From Paenibacillaceae bacterium (GTDB lineage: Bacteria; Bacillota; Bacilli; Paenibacillales; Paenibacillaceae), in NCBI GenBank assembly GCA_004134985.1, contig REGQ01000006.1, positions 124,001 through 188,000 of the forward strand: a stretch of DNA of 64,000 nucleotides, given 5' to 3'. The position numbers and the translations under genes were made by a program. Below are positions 43,298 to 51,857 of this stretch, piece after piece; positions within the stretch are counted from its first letter, which is position 1, and every line of letters begins with the position of its first letter. The notes under the pieces are model-generated. The model was given only the letters and a program-made list of their open reading frames with translations. It did no database searches and was not told where the DNA came from.

Positions 43298-43350
43298 GGG
43301 GACATAGAACAACACAAACACCACCACATCTTGCAAGGAGGAGTTACAAT

Positions 43351-43794
43351 ATGTTTAATCTGGTGACGTTACACAAAAGAAATGATGATCTTGCCCGGCA
43401 AATGTTGAAGCAAATCAGTGCCGTTTTTGACCAGCAGCAGCTCGCTCCGTTGCACAGCCACTCGAACAGCTTCCGAACCGATATTCATGAGAAAGACGAT
43501 GTCTATCTGATTGAAGCAGAGCTTCCGGGGGTTCGAAAAGACGACATTAACATTGAGTTAAACGGCAGCAGCCTGGTCATTCGGGCTACACGCAGCCGCA
43601 TAGATGAGCCGAAGGATGAACAAGGAAAAGTCATTCGCAGAGAACGCAGCCATGGTGAATTCGCCCGCCGGTTTTATGTGAAAAACATCGAAGAGGACGG
43701 CATTCGCGCGAAGCTCGAAGATGGGATTCTACAGTTGACCGTACCGAAAAAAGTCAAACCGGCGGAACAAGTCAAACGGATCGGAATCGAATAA
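43351..43794 (+). CDS. Small heat shock protein, Hsp20/alpha-crystallin family
   Basis: A 147-residue ATP-independent chaperone that holds unfolding proteins. The alpha-crystallin domain spans ~res 40-135 (FRTDIHEKDDVYLIEAELPGVRKDDINIELNGSSLVIRA, then RRERSHGEFARRFYVKN and the C-terminal AKLEDGILQLTVPKK). The tail lacks a clear I-x-I motif except VKRIGIE. ATG 43351 has AAGGAGG. It is monocistronic, with its own promoter and a very strong terminator. Regulation by heat is known for the family but no operator was recognised. Confidence 0.95.
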   Translation: MFNLVTLHKRNDDLARQMLKQISAVFDQQQLAPLHSHSNSFRTDIHEKDDVYLIEAELPGVRKDDINIELNGSSLVIRATRSRIDEPKDEQGKVIRRERSHGEFARRFYVKNIEEDGIRAKLEDGILQLTVPKKVKPAEQVKRIGIE

Positions 43795-43821
43795 TAGCTG
43801 CGAATGATTGCGGCTAGAAGC

Positions 43822-43878
43822 AACTCAAATAGCGCGACAGAAGGGGGATACCATTCTGTCGCGTTATTTGAGTTTTTG
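43822..43878 (+). terminator. Strong terminator of the hsp20 gene
   Basis: AACTCAAATA.CGCGACAGAA pairs with TTCTGTCGCG.TATTTGAGTT (a ~20-bp stem with one mismatch), followed by TTT. Confidence 0.8.
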
Positions 43879-43990
43879 CTGACCATCGACTGATGGACAT
43901 CCTGACCGACTGAATTGACTACGATGCGCTGCCGAGTCTTTTCGCGCCGCGCGGCCCCGGTGCGCGGGTCCATGCTGCGTGAGTGTGGTT

Positions 43991-44031
43991 GACTGCCAAC
44001 ACGTATCGTCCGACTGCGCGCTGGGAGCTGC
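43991..44031 (+). repeat. Dispersed intergenic repeat, GACTGCCAACACGTATCG family
   Basis: Best-preserved copy of the family also at 34687 and 21324. It lies directly before the cluster at 44090; both repeat families fill the 43879-44440 gap, where I see no gene. Confidence 0.6.
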
Positions 44032-44089
44032 GCGCCGTGAACGGCGGTCGACTCACTGAAGCGAGTCTGCACACACTCCATGAATTTAA

Positions 44090-44270
44090 GCGGCCACAGG
44101 TTCCGCTATTTGCCACAAAAACCTCCAAAATCGATTTTCACGGCCAGACGTTCCGCTATTGGCACAAAAACCCCCCTAAAAACACCGTTTTTGCACGAAT
44201 AGCGGAACTGGTGGCCGCCAAAACTCAATTTCCCTTGTTTTGAGCGGAATAGCGGAACGTGTGTCCGCTC
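44090..44270 (+). repeat. Cluster of two direct and two inverted GCGGCCA..GTTCCG repeats
   Basis: Direct copies begin at 44090 (GCGGCCACAGGTTCCGCTAT) and about 44139 (CACGGCCAGACGTTCCGC). Inverted copies lie near 44197-44220 (ATAGCGGAACTGGTGGCCGC) and 44245-44266 (ATAGCGGAACGTGTGTCCGC). The arrangement allows long foldback structures. Related single copies are at 11948 and 53285. Confidence 0.65.
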
Positions 44271-44440
44271 GGTACATCTATATCTGACGGCTTCCCTGCG
44301 GCTGCCCTTTTGCGCACAATTCCCGCCCTCAGAGCATTTTGGATTTTTGTATGTTTCCTTGCTCATTTATCGTTATAATAGAAAAAACTAGAACCAATAT
44401 TTTACCAATACGAGGGTTTATGGAAAATAGGAGGGCCATC

Positions 44441-45889
44441 ATGAATATAGATGCCTACGAGTTGGAGGACAGCATGTTTGACCACGTTGGTCTGTCCTGC
44501 TACAAAGTAAAAGATAAGCTGCTGAATGAAAGCAAACTTATGCGGCTTCTTGATGTATCCCAATACAGTCTGTCCGCAATGCGCCGTTGGCGGGAGCTGT
44601 ACGAACAGTATCAAGCGGCAGTAACAGATTATCGCTATTTGCCCAAAGTAGAACGGATCGACATTACCGAGGGTTTTCAGGCTTGCACCATATTAAAATA
44701 TGTTCCAGGCACAACGTTGCATGAACAAGGGGTGCTGACGGAAACGCATATTGATTGCCTCATAATGGGCTTAAGCCATTTGCATAACAACAAGATCGTG
44801 CACGGGAATGTGTCTGCCCATAATATATGGCTCGCGACTAGCGGGCAAGCCGTATTGTATGGAGCCAATGAGTGGAAAGCGATGCGTCGGGACGTGCCAG
44901 CTTATGAGGATGATATCCAGCAACTGCTGGAAATGGTTGTTACATACGGAAAAGTTCAAATTGCCGAATCAGATAGACGGCGGATAAAATCTATTAAAGA
45001 AATTATGGCATTTTTTGAGGATTATAAACATGCAACGCGGCAACACGCTTCAAGCGCTAATCCATTACTTCACACAGCGAATGCCTCCCAAACGACGGTG
45101 GTTGCAGCAAGAACAGCATATAAGTTTCACATGGACAATAGGGGCAGCCGAAGCAGCCGCAATCATTGCAGCATCCGTGAACCGTTATTGGTCCTGTCTT
45201 TTATTGCTATACTGATCGGGAGCATTTATTTCATAAGCAATAACTGGTCAACGGAAACAGATTTATCCCAGGCTGAATCAGCCTTTGTCTCCCCTGAATT
45301 AACTGTCACAAATCGTTCATCGTCCGAGACATCTGAAATAGAACTTCCAGCTACTGTATTTGAAATCGACACGCCTGCAATAGATGCCGAAACGCATGTC
45401 GCAACGGATTACACACCTGACGTGGAGGCGACCGCTTCTTCTGAAACTGAGAAACCTGTTTTCCAACCTGAGCTTGAACCGGAGCCTGTACTGGAGCCTG
45501 AACCAAAAGTGTGGATACCGGAGCTTAAAGATAATAAATATTACTTGCTCGGCATTACGCTTCAGACGTCATTCAAGGACGCGCGTGCCAAGTTGGGCGA
45601 ACCCGATGAGTCGTTTGAAGTTGATTCTAAAGTTGCCAAATGGTACATAGAAGAGCATGGTTTGATCCTTACAATTGAACATTCGGGTGATAACATTCAT
45701 TATATGGACCTGGAGGGGCTTAGCGACGAAATGGTTGTTGAAAATTTGGAGAAGTTTGGCGCCTTCTCAAAAGATACGATCGGAACATTAAGTGAGAATT
45801 ATAGTTATATGACCACAGAATCAATCATTGTCATACACCCATTTCGTGATAAATACCGCATACAGTTGCTTGATTGGAATTCAACTTAA
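44441..45889 (+). CDS. Membrane-anchored protein-kinase-like protein (probable pseudokinase)
   Basis: A 482-residue protein. Residues ~1-200 resemble the C-lobe part of a protein kinase: ACTILKYVPGTTLHEQGVLTE then IVHGNVSAHNIWLATSGQAVLYGANEW. The usual HGD or HRD catalytic Asp is Asn here (HGN at ~121-123) and no DFG motif follows, so phosphotransfer is unlikely. One membrane segment at ~247-266, then an extracytoplasmic Ser/Thr/Glu/Pro-rich stalk (ELEPEPVLEPEPK) and a C-terminal domain from ~365 (YYLLGITLQTSFKDARAKLGEPDE...) of the kind found in Paenibacillus/Bacillus surface proteins. ATG 44441 is preceded by AATAGGAGG; earlier starts are less suitable. The function is unknown; a signalling scaffold is possible. 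Confidence 0.8.
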   Translation: MNIDAYELEDSMFDHVGLSCYKVKDKLLNESKLMRLLDVSQYSLSAMRRWRELYEQYQAAVTDYRYLPKVERIDITEGFQACTILKYVPGTTLHEQGVLTETHIDCLIMGLSHLHNNKIVHGNVSAHNIWLATSGQAVLYGANEWKAMRRDVPAYEDDIQQLLEMVVTYGKVQIAESDRRRIKSIKEIMAFFEDYKHATRQHASSANPLLHTANASQTTVVAARTAYKFHMDNRGSRSSRNHCSIREPLLVLSFIAILIGSIYFISNNWSTETDLSQAESAFVSPELTVTNRSSSETSEIELPATVFEIDTPAIDAETHVATDYTPDVEATASSETEKPVFQPELEPEPVLEPEPKVWIPELKDNKYYLLGITLQTSFKDARAKLGEPDESFEVDSKVAKWYIEEHGLILTIEHSGDNIHYMDLEGLSDEMVVENLEKFGAFSKDTIGTLSENYSYMTTESIIVIHPFRDKYRIQLLDWNST

Positions 45890-45918
45890 ACCATTTATAC
45901 CAGTCCGCTTCAAATCGA

Positions 45919-45966
45919 AGCAAAATTGCTGCCGGAACAGCTAAACCGTCGCAATTTTGCTTTTTT
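45919..45966 (+). terminator. Terminator of the pseudokinase gene
   Basis: GCAAAATTGC (45920-45929) pairs with GCAATTTTGC (45951-45960), followed by TTTTTT. Confidence 0.75.
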
Positions 45967-46127
45967 CGTGCGAAAAAAACAAAATCCGTCAATCATTGTT
46001 CAGAATATGTACAGGGGCATCGTGTAATATATGACTAAAGAACTAATGAAGTAGGAAAATAGAGACAGATTAAACCCAGCAACGTGAATGTGCAAACGAC
46101 ATTATTTAGAAAATGGAGTGGAGCAGC

Positions 46128-46307
46128 ATGAATGCAGATTACTTGAAGGACTTTCGCAAGTTAAGCCATGATGATGAAATGCGGTACAAACTGCTGATGT
46201 GGGAGGTTAAAAATCTCCTCAGCGACAAGCAGAGCGAAGGCTACTTAAAGAAAATTATGAAAAGATGGCCAAGAAAAAAACAACGGATCAAGGCAGGAAC
46301 ATGGTAA
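46128..46307 (+). CDS. Small basic protein of unknown function
   Basis: A 59-residue, Lys/Arg-rich, mostly helical protein (MNADYLKDFRKLSHDDEMRYKLL...WPRKKQRIKAGTW). I do not recognise a family. GGAGTGGA lies 7-14 nt before ATG 46128, and a terminator-like hairpin follows at 46431, which supports a real gene. The alternative is a chance open frame. Confidence 0.5.
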   Translation: MNADYLKDFRKLSHDDEMRYKLLMWEVKNLLSDKQSEGYLKKIMKRWPRKKQRIKAGTW

Positions 46308-46430
46308 GCGTTAGCTCGCACCCTGCTTTAATTCGATAACCGTTACTCATCCATACATCGTAATGATCCTGGTGGCATGTCCCGAACAACATCATACGCC
46401 TTGCCCTCGTCAGGGGACGGCAACCCGAAA

Positions 46431-46463
46431 AGTCCTGAAATGATCTCATTTCGGCTTTTTTTC
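46431..46463 (+). terminator. Probable terminator after the small basic protein
   Basis: GAAATGA and TCATTTC pair closely with partial extension (AG.CC against GG.CT), followed by TTTTTTT. It lies 124 nt after the stop. The 46464-46572 stretch also has CATCCCATTCTT...AAGAATGGGATCG (46491-46540), probably the terminator of the minus-strand gene at 46573. Confidence 0.55.
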
Positions 46464-46572
46464 GTTGGATGTAAAAATATTGAAACGAAGCATCCCATTC
46501 TTACGTAACCATTACTTGGCAAGCAGCGCAAGAATGGGATCGTATTCCTGTAAGGATATAAAGCGGTGTTCT

Positions 46573-46821
46573 TTAGCGAAATATAAACGATTCCTCTCTT
46601 TCTATATCAGTGTCAAAGTAAAGCGTCGCTTCCCACCCCTCATTGCAGACTGCCAATTCAATCGTTTGCAGCGTATTCCAGTCCATCGACCTGTCCCCGG
46701 GGAATTGCACTAGCTTGCTGCTTAATCGGTCAGTAAGATCAGCGAGGAAGCTCTCCGAGTAATCGTTGTCAGGCAAATTGACTGGAATCCATCGATTTTG
46801 GAAAAAGATGCGATATAGCAT
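46573..46821 (-). CDS. Small protein of unknown function
   Basis: An 82-residue protein (MLYRIFFQNRWIPVNLPDNDYSE...). It has no signal peptide or membrane segment; the C-terminal half (LQTIELAVCNEGWEATLYFDTDIEREESF) alternates hydrophobic and charged residues like a beta sheet. ATG 46821 has AGGAAAGGAA 8 nt upstream on the minus strand, a strong argument that it is translated. I recognise no family. It is monocistronic; a GATCCCATTCTT hairpin follows downstream. Confidence 0.65.
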   Translation of the reverse strand: MLYRIFFQNRWIPVNLPDNDYSESFLADLTDRLSSKLVQFPGDRSMDWNTLQTIELAVCNEGWEATLYFDTDIEREESFIFR

Positions 46822-46934
46822 AATGTGTTCCTTTCCTGTCTATCTGTAATGTTTGTATGAATGTGACATAATTCGCCAAAATTCTACATGTAAAATTATA
46901 TCAATAAATGATGGACAGAATCTATACATTTTTT

Positions 46935-46951
46935 AAATGAACTATTCATTT
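46935..46951 (+). promoter_or_regulatory. Palindrome upstream of the RND pump gene
   Basis: AAATGAA-CTA-TTCATTT is a perfect 7-bp inverted repeat, resembling a repressor operator, about 110 bp before the pump start. No regulator gene adjoins, so the protein that would bind is unknown. Confidence 0.4.
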
Positions 46952-47061
46952 CAAGGGCGTCCCAAGAAGATGAAATAGAGGCGGTAAAATGCCGATATAT
47001 ATATACGAGCGTGCAATTTATTGTAGGCTTGTTCTTAATGATGAAAAGGGGGAACAACCGT

Positions 47062-50000
47062 TTGAATGGAATGATCCGTTTTTCCATGAAAAGAATAGCG
47101 GCGATGATGATTATGATCGCACTGCTATTCGCCACCGGGCTATTCTCGGCGTCTTCGCTCAAAATGGAGACGATGCCCAATATTTCAGTTCCATATGTTG
47201 TAATTGTAACGGCTTATGAAGCTTCTCCCCAGGATGTAATGATTGATATTACCAAACCGATTGAGGAGAAAATTGAGAACTTGAGAGGAGTAGAGCAAAT
47301 TTCCTCTGTCTCAAGCGACAATGTATCCAACATTACGGTTCAATTAAAGGAAAGCGAGGACCCTGAGGAAAAGAAGCGCGAAGTGGAAAGTTTGCTGTCT
47401 GATTTGATGCTCCCTGAAGGGGCAAGCAAGCCAAGCGCAATGACTTTCGGGTACTCTTCGTTCCCCGCCTACTATCTGGCTTTGAACGCCGGGGATATGA
47501 GCCAGCTTGAGCTGGACAAGCTGTACAAAGATATTATTAAGCCCGGTTTTGAATCCATTAACGGCATTGATCATATTGATTCTGTCGGAGAGCGGCAGAC
47601 GACGCTCGATATCCGGCTCGATGTTGATGTGCTGACTGCGTTTGGGCTGGACCCTTCGCAGGTTTCGCAGACCATTAGAGCTGCACTGTCAGAAGGGGCG
47701 ATCGGTACGGTCAAATTTGACGGCAAGACGCAAATGGCCCGAATTACCGGCGATATTAAAAGTTTGCACAGCTTCAGGCAGATGGAAATTACAAACAATG
47801 CCGGTCAAACGATGCTGCTCGGCGAAGTTGCTCAGATCAAAGCGGTTACAGAGTCGAAGTTTATTGCGCGTATGGACGGAAATTCCGCGATCGGCATTAA
47901 CCTGTATAAGACAAGCGATGCCAATGCGGTTGATTTCTCCAATCAGGCAAACCGGATGATTGCAGAGTGGGAGCAAAAGTATCCGGGGATTTCCTTCAAG
48001 TCGATCTATGACGCAGCCGATGATGTGAAAAGCTCGATCAACGGTTTGCTGAGGGAAGGCTTCATCGGAATGGTTCTGGCTTCCATTATGATTTTGCTGT
48101 TCCTGCGCAATGTGCGCATGACGCTGATCGTACTTGTGTCCATTCCCTTATCAATATTGTTAACGCTCATTCTAATGCAGTACATGAATATTACGCTCAA
48201 TATTATGACGCTCGGCGGGATGTTCATCGCCGTTGGACGGATTGTGGATGACAGTATTGTCGTTATAGAGAATGTGTACTCCAATTTGGAGAGAGCTCAC
48301 GAGAAGAATGAATCGGTCATACTGATGGCGACACGACAAGTGTCGATGGCGATCACGTCATCTACGCTTGTGACCGCCGGTGTGTTTTTGCCGATTGGCT
48401 TCGTATCCGGTCCGGTAGGTCAACTGTTCCGCCCGTTTGCGATTACCGTATCCTGTGCATTGCTCGCGTCATTGCTAGTCGCGCTAACGGTCATTCCGAT
48501 GCTGACCAAGCTGCTTGTGCTGCGCAAAATTAAAGACGGTCATTCGGATCATACGAAAGGGCGAACGGTGAGTTTTTACAAAAAACTACTTGTTTGGAGC
48601 CTTACCAATCGCATTAAAACGATGCTGCTGGCCGGTATTTTTCTGATCGTCAGTATAATTGGAACACTTCCATTCATTCCGTTAACCTTCCTGCCTGATG
48701 GTGAAGGATCACGGCAAATCTCGTTTGATATTAAGCTGCCGTATGAAACTTCGCTGGAGAGTACGGATTTACAAACCCAGCAAATTGAAGCGCTGCTCAG
48801 AGAGGCGAAGGATGACAAGGGAAACCCGTTGTTTACTTTCTATGAAGCGCTTGTCGGGTATAACGGCACAGACACCCAGGCGCCTTATTACGCCCAGATT
48901 TTGGCCGAGGTCAACGAAACGGCGGATACGAAGGCGGTTAGAGCGGCGTATAGCGAACGGGTGTTGGCGATGCTGCCCAAAGGCTCGGAAATTATGGCCA
49001 ACGCGCTGGAAGGCGGCGATGGCTTAGGTTCCACCGATTATTCCTACGCCTTGCAGGGGGATGATCAGGAGCTTCTGGAACAAGGTGCACAGCTGATAAC
49101 CGAGAAACTGAAGGACTTCCCGGAAATCACGAATGTAAAAACAACGGTCAGCGATGCGAAGACCGAGGTCAATATCGCAGTCAGCCATACGAAGGCTCAG
49201 CAGTTCGGATTAAGCGCAGCGTATATTCAGCAGGTGGTTCGTTCCTGGATTTGGAAAGAGGAGCTAGGCGATCTGCGCTTTGATAATATATTGTACAAAA
49301 CGACCATTCAGTTGGCTGAACATCATAAAAACTCGCTTGAGCAATTGGGGAAAATTCCGCTGCACACGGCATCCGGACAGACGGTGTTCCTTAATGAGGT
49401 GGCAACACTGCAGGAAGAGGCGGCTCCGGTTGCCATCAATCGCGAAAATTTGAAGCAACTGGTCAAAATAACGGCCTCAATCGATTCCGCGAACAAGGCG
49501 CTGGTCAGCGCCCAGGTCAGTGCGGAGCTCGATAAGATTGAACTGCCGGAAGGCGTCAGCACTCAGATCAGCGGGGTGAGCGACGATATTCAGAAGAGCT
49601 TTACAGAAATGTTCGTGGCAATGATCGTCGCGATCGGCATCGTATATTTGATTATGGTGTTGGCCTTCGGAAACGCAAGTACGCCGTTTGCCATTCTGTT
49701 CTCGCTGCCGCTGGCGATTATCGGCGGCATGATCGGGCTGCTCATTACCAATGAGTCGCTTAACGTCACGACGCTGATTGGTTTTATGATGCTGATCGGT
49801 ATCGTTATTACGAACGCCATCGTGCTGCTTGACCGTGCGCAGCAGCTACTCGCTGAAGGAAGAACCGTTCGCGAGGCCATTATAGGCGCAGGCATGGAGC
49901 GGCTGCGGCCGATCATTATGACGGCCGGAGCAACGATTGCGGCCATGCTGCCGCTGGCGCTTGGAATGTTTCATTCCGCGGAGGGAGCATCGCTGGTGTC

Positions 50001-50166
50001 CAAAGGGCTGGCCATTGTTGTCATCGGCGGACTGACATCATCAACGTTGTTAACGCTGGTTGTTGTGCCTGTCGTCTACGAAACATTGGAGCTCTGGAAA
50101 GCAAAGCTGTCCGGCTGGGTTCGCCGGGATCGAAAACCTGCCGGGAAGGCGAAGCTGGAAGCATGA
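47062..50166 (+). CDS. RND-family efflux pump, SwrC/YerP-like
   Basis: A 1034-residue inner-membrane transporter of the AcrB/SwrC class with 12 membrane segments in two halves, each with a large outer loop. The first helix is MKRIAAMMIMIALLFATGLFSASSL followed by METMPNISVPYVVIVT; the conserved GGMFIAVGRIVDDSIVVIENVYSNLER (helix 4, with the Asp pair of the proton relay) and the C-terminal MLIGIVITNAIVLLDRAQQLL are present. In Bacillus, SwrC exports surfactin-like lipopeptides. I start at TTG 47062 (AAGGGGG 9 nt upstream); ATG 47071 lacks a site. The adaptor gene overlaps or follows directly, the reverse of the usual order. Confidence 0.93.
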   Translation: MNGMIRFSMKRIAAMMIMIALLFATGLFSASSLKMETMPNISVPYVVIVTAYEASPQDVMIDITKPIEEKIENLRGVEQISSVSSDNVSNITVQLKESEDPEEKKREVESLLSDLMLPEGASKPSAMTFGYSSFPAYYLALNAGDMSQLELDKLYKDIIKPGFESINGIDHIDSVGERQTTLDIRLDVDVLTAFGLDPSQVSQTIRAALSEGAIGTVKFDGKTQMARITGDIKSLHSFRQMEITNNAGQTMLLGEVAQIKAVTESKFIARMDGNSAIGINLYKTSDANAVDFSNQANRMIAEWEQKYPGISFKSIYDAADDVKSSINGLLREGFIGMVLASIMILLFLRNVRMTLIVLVSIPLSILLTLILMQYMNITLNIMTLGGMFIAVGRIVDDSIVVIENVYSNLERAHEKNESVILMATRQVSMAITSSTLVTAGVFLPIGFVSGPVGQLFRPFAITVSCALLASLLVALTVIPMLTKLLVLRKIKDGHSDHTKGRTVSFYKKLLVWSLTNRIKTMLLAGIFLIVSIIGTLPFIPLTFLPDGEGSRQISFDIKLPYETSLESTDLQTQQIEALLREAKDDKGNPLFTFYEALVGYNGTDTQAPYYAQILAEVNETADTKAVRAAYSERVLAMLPKGSEIMANALEGGDGLGSTDYSYALQGDDQELLEQGAQLITEKLKDFPEITNVKTTVSDAKTEVNIAVSHTKAQQFGLSAAYIQQVVRSWIWKEELGDLRFDNILYKTTIQLAEHHKNSLEQLGKIPLHTASGQTVFLNEVATLQEEAAPVAINRENLKQLVKITASIDSANKALVSAQVSAELDKIELPEGVSTQISGVSDDIQKSFTEMFVAMIVAIGIVYLIMVLAFGNASTPFAILFSLPLAIIGGMIGLLITNESLNVTTLIGFMMLIGIVITNAIVLLDRAQQLLAEGRTVREAIIGAGMERLRPIIMTAGATIAAMLPLALGMFHSAEGASLVSKGLAIVVIGGLTSSTLLTLVVVPVVYETLELWKAKLSGWVRRDRKPAGKAKLEA

Positions 50167-50186
50167 GAAGGGGGAACGTTGTTAAG

Positions 50187-51386
50187 ATGAAACGACAAGC
50201 AAGCCCAATACGCAAAGTATGGAAATCAATAGGCATCCTAATGGCCGCGGCTCTGTTTGCCGCAGGCTGCTCCAATTCAAACGAAGCCGCGGTTGAACCG
50301 TCGGTAACGCCGTCAGGACCGAAACAGGTCAAAGTGGAGGCGGTTGAAAAGCATAGTATGGGAACGCCAAGAGAACAGATTGGCGAAGTATCCGCAGGGT
50401 TCAAGATGGAGATGATTTCCAAGGCGAGCGGGGAAGTAGTAGAGCGGGTGAAGCAAAACGGGGATACGGTCAAGCAGGGCGAGGTGATCGCCAGAATTAG
50501 TTCCGAGCGCGCGGATATTCAGTTGGAAGGCGCCGTGACGCAGTTGCAGCTTGCCCGCGAAGCGTTGGACGCCAACAATAAAACTGTACAAATTCAGCGA
50601 AACAAGCTGGAGAGCGATATTAAAGAAGCTGAACGTCTCTTCAAGGAAGCGACACGCTCCCAGGATGAGAATGTGACCAATCAGGCAAGGGAAACGGTCA
50701 GATTATTGAAGCAGCAGCTTGCAGCGATGGATGCGGCCAACAATTCTGTACAATTGGAAGCGAGTGTGGCCGCGGCGGAAACAAATCTGAAGGATCTGAG
50801 GCTGTCGCTTGGCGATTATGTTATTAAAGCGCCGTCCAATGGCGTACTCACCAATCTTGCCATTCGCGAGGGCAGCTTGCTCCAAGCCGGCAGCATGATC
50901 GGTGTTCTGCAACGGGTCGATCATGTTGTCATTACGGTGAAGCTTAGTGAGCCTGGGGCAGATTTGGTCCGCGGGAAGAAAGAATTGTTCTTCTACAGTG
51001 CCGATGGTTCTTTCGGAAAGACGAAGGCACGCGTGAATTCGCTAGATTTGTTCGCCAACCCTGATACCAGAATGTTTGCAATGGAGCTTGAGGCGGACAA
51101 CCCTGAAGGATTGATCAAGCCAGGAACTCGCGTACACGTTCAGCTTACGACAGAGGAAGAAGAAAATGTTATTGCGATTCCTTCACTCAGCGTTGTGCGG
51201 GAAGGCGATGAGAGCTTTGCCTTTGTTCTTAATGGCAAGACCGCAGAGAAGCGGACAATTCAACTCGGACGAATGAACGGCCCCTACCAGGAAGTACTGA
51301 GTGGCCTTGCACTTGGCGATCAGCTGGTTGTAGGTGGACAGCATCAACTGGAGGCCAATGAGCAGGTAGAGATTATTGCAAAGTAA
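50187..51386 (+). CDS. RND efflux periplasmic-adaptor-like lipoprotein
   Basis: A 399-residue membrane fusion protein, partner of the RND pump. The lipobox is FAAGC; then a short linker, a biotinyl-lipoyl-like half (GEVVERVKQNGDTVKQGEVIARI), a coiled-coil hairpin (~res 105-195, with LQLAREALDANNKT to SVQLEASVAAAETNLK), the second lipoyl half (YVIKAPSNGVLTNLAIREGSLLQAG) and beta-barrel domains. I use ATG 50187 after GAAGGGGG; ATG 50163, which overlaps the pump stop (ATGA), is also possible. In Gram-positives such adaptors sit on the outer face of the membrane without an outer-membrane channel. Confidence 0.9.
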   Translation: MKRQASPIRKVWKSIGILMAAALFAAGCSNSNEAAVEPSVTPSGPKQVKVEAVEKHSMGTPREQIGEVSAGFKMEMISKASGEVVERVKQNGDTVKQGEVIARISSERADIQLEGAVTQLQLAREALDANNKTVQIQRNKLESDIKEAERLFKEATRSQDENVTNQARETVRLLKQQLAAMDAANNSVQLEASVAAAETNLKDLRLSLGDYVIKAPSNGVLTNLAIREGSLLQAGSMIGVLQRVDHVVITVKLSEPGADLVRGKKELFFYSADGSFGKTKARVNSLDLFANPDTRMFAMELEADNPEGLIKPGTRVHVQLTTEEEENVIAIPSLSVVREGDESFAFVLNGKTAEKRTIQLGRMNGPYQEVLSGLALGDQLVVGGQHQLEANEQVEIIAK

Positions 51387-51463
51387 AAGGGTGAAAATAC
51401 TACAGTGTGAGTTTTGCAATATAATATGATGGATTTGCTTCCATATTTTTCTCGCAATAATGG

Positions 51464-51493
51464 TTGACAGTGAGCAGAATTAGCATCTATTAT
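51464..51493 (+). promoter_or_regulatory. Promoter of a small independent transcription unit
   Basis: -35 TTGACA (51464-51469), 18-bp spacer, -10 TATTAT (51488-51493). It drives a ~255-nt unit that ends at the terminator at 51718. Confidence 0.65.
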
Positions 51494-51529
51494 AGTGTGT
51501 ATCACTTAATGAAGGGAGGCCGCCTGGTC

Positions 51530-51631
51530 ATGATTGGTTTGAATAATTCGATGTCGTCGCATGTAATGCGGCAGCCTGCAGCTTTATATGAAGTTCCATC
51601 TGATCTCAGCGGCCCCAAACGGATGATGTAA
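51530..51631 (+). CDS. 33-residue peptide ORF in a small transcription unit
   Basis: ATG 51530 with GAAGGGAGG 9-17 nt upstream opens a 33-codon frame (MIGLNNSMSSHVMRQPAAL..., ending KRMM). The peptide has no membrane segment. The end of the frame overlaps a hairpin (GGCCC.AAAC with GTTTGGGCC, 51611-51644), and the message continues ~120 nt to a strong terminator. It may be a small protein, a leader peptide, or the unit may act as RNA. Confidence 0.5.
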   Translation: MIGLNNSMSSHVMRQPAALYEVPSDLSGPKRMM

Positions 51632-51717
51632 CAGGTTTGGGCCTTAGCCTGCGGCTTGTTGATCATGTCTTTATGATGTGGTCGACAGGTTTGTCCATGG
51701 CTGGGGGACACACAGCG

Positions 51718-51752
51718 AGAGCTGCGGATGGAAGGCGTCCGCAGCTCTTTTT
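51718..51752 (+). terminator. Terminator of the small transcription unit
   Basis: AGAGCTGCGGA (51718-51728), a 9-nt loop and TCCGCAGCTCT (51738-51748) form a perfect 11-bp stem ending in TTTTT. It separates the unit from the AAA+ gene. Confidence 0.85.
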
Positions 51753-51857
51753 AGTGTATGTATAAAAGCAAATACGGCGGAATTAGTGCAATATGCAGGA
51801 TAGGATGGAAGTACTACTAACTTTTGATAGGTTTTTATTTAATGGAGGCGAAACCGT

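Noticed and set aside
43983-44366. Small open frames on both strands in the 44-kb gap
   Set aside because: They are translations of the dispersed repeat families (recurrent PLFATKTSK/HVPLFRSK-like peptides) without ribosome binding sites.
51502-51711. 69-residue minus-strand open frame over the small transcription unit
   Set aside because: It has no ribosome binding site, an unnatural composition, and lies antisense to a unit with clear promoter and terminator on the plus strand.
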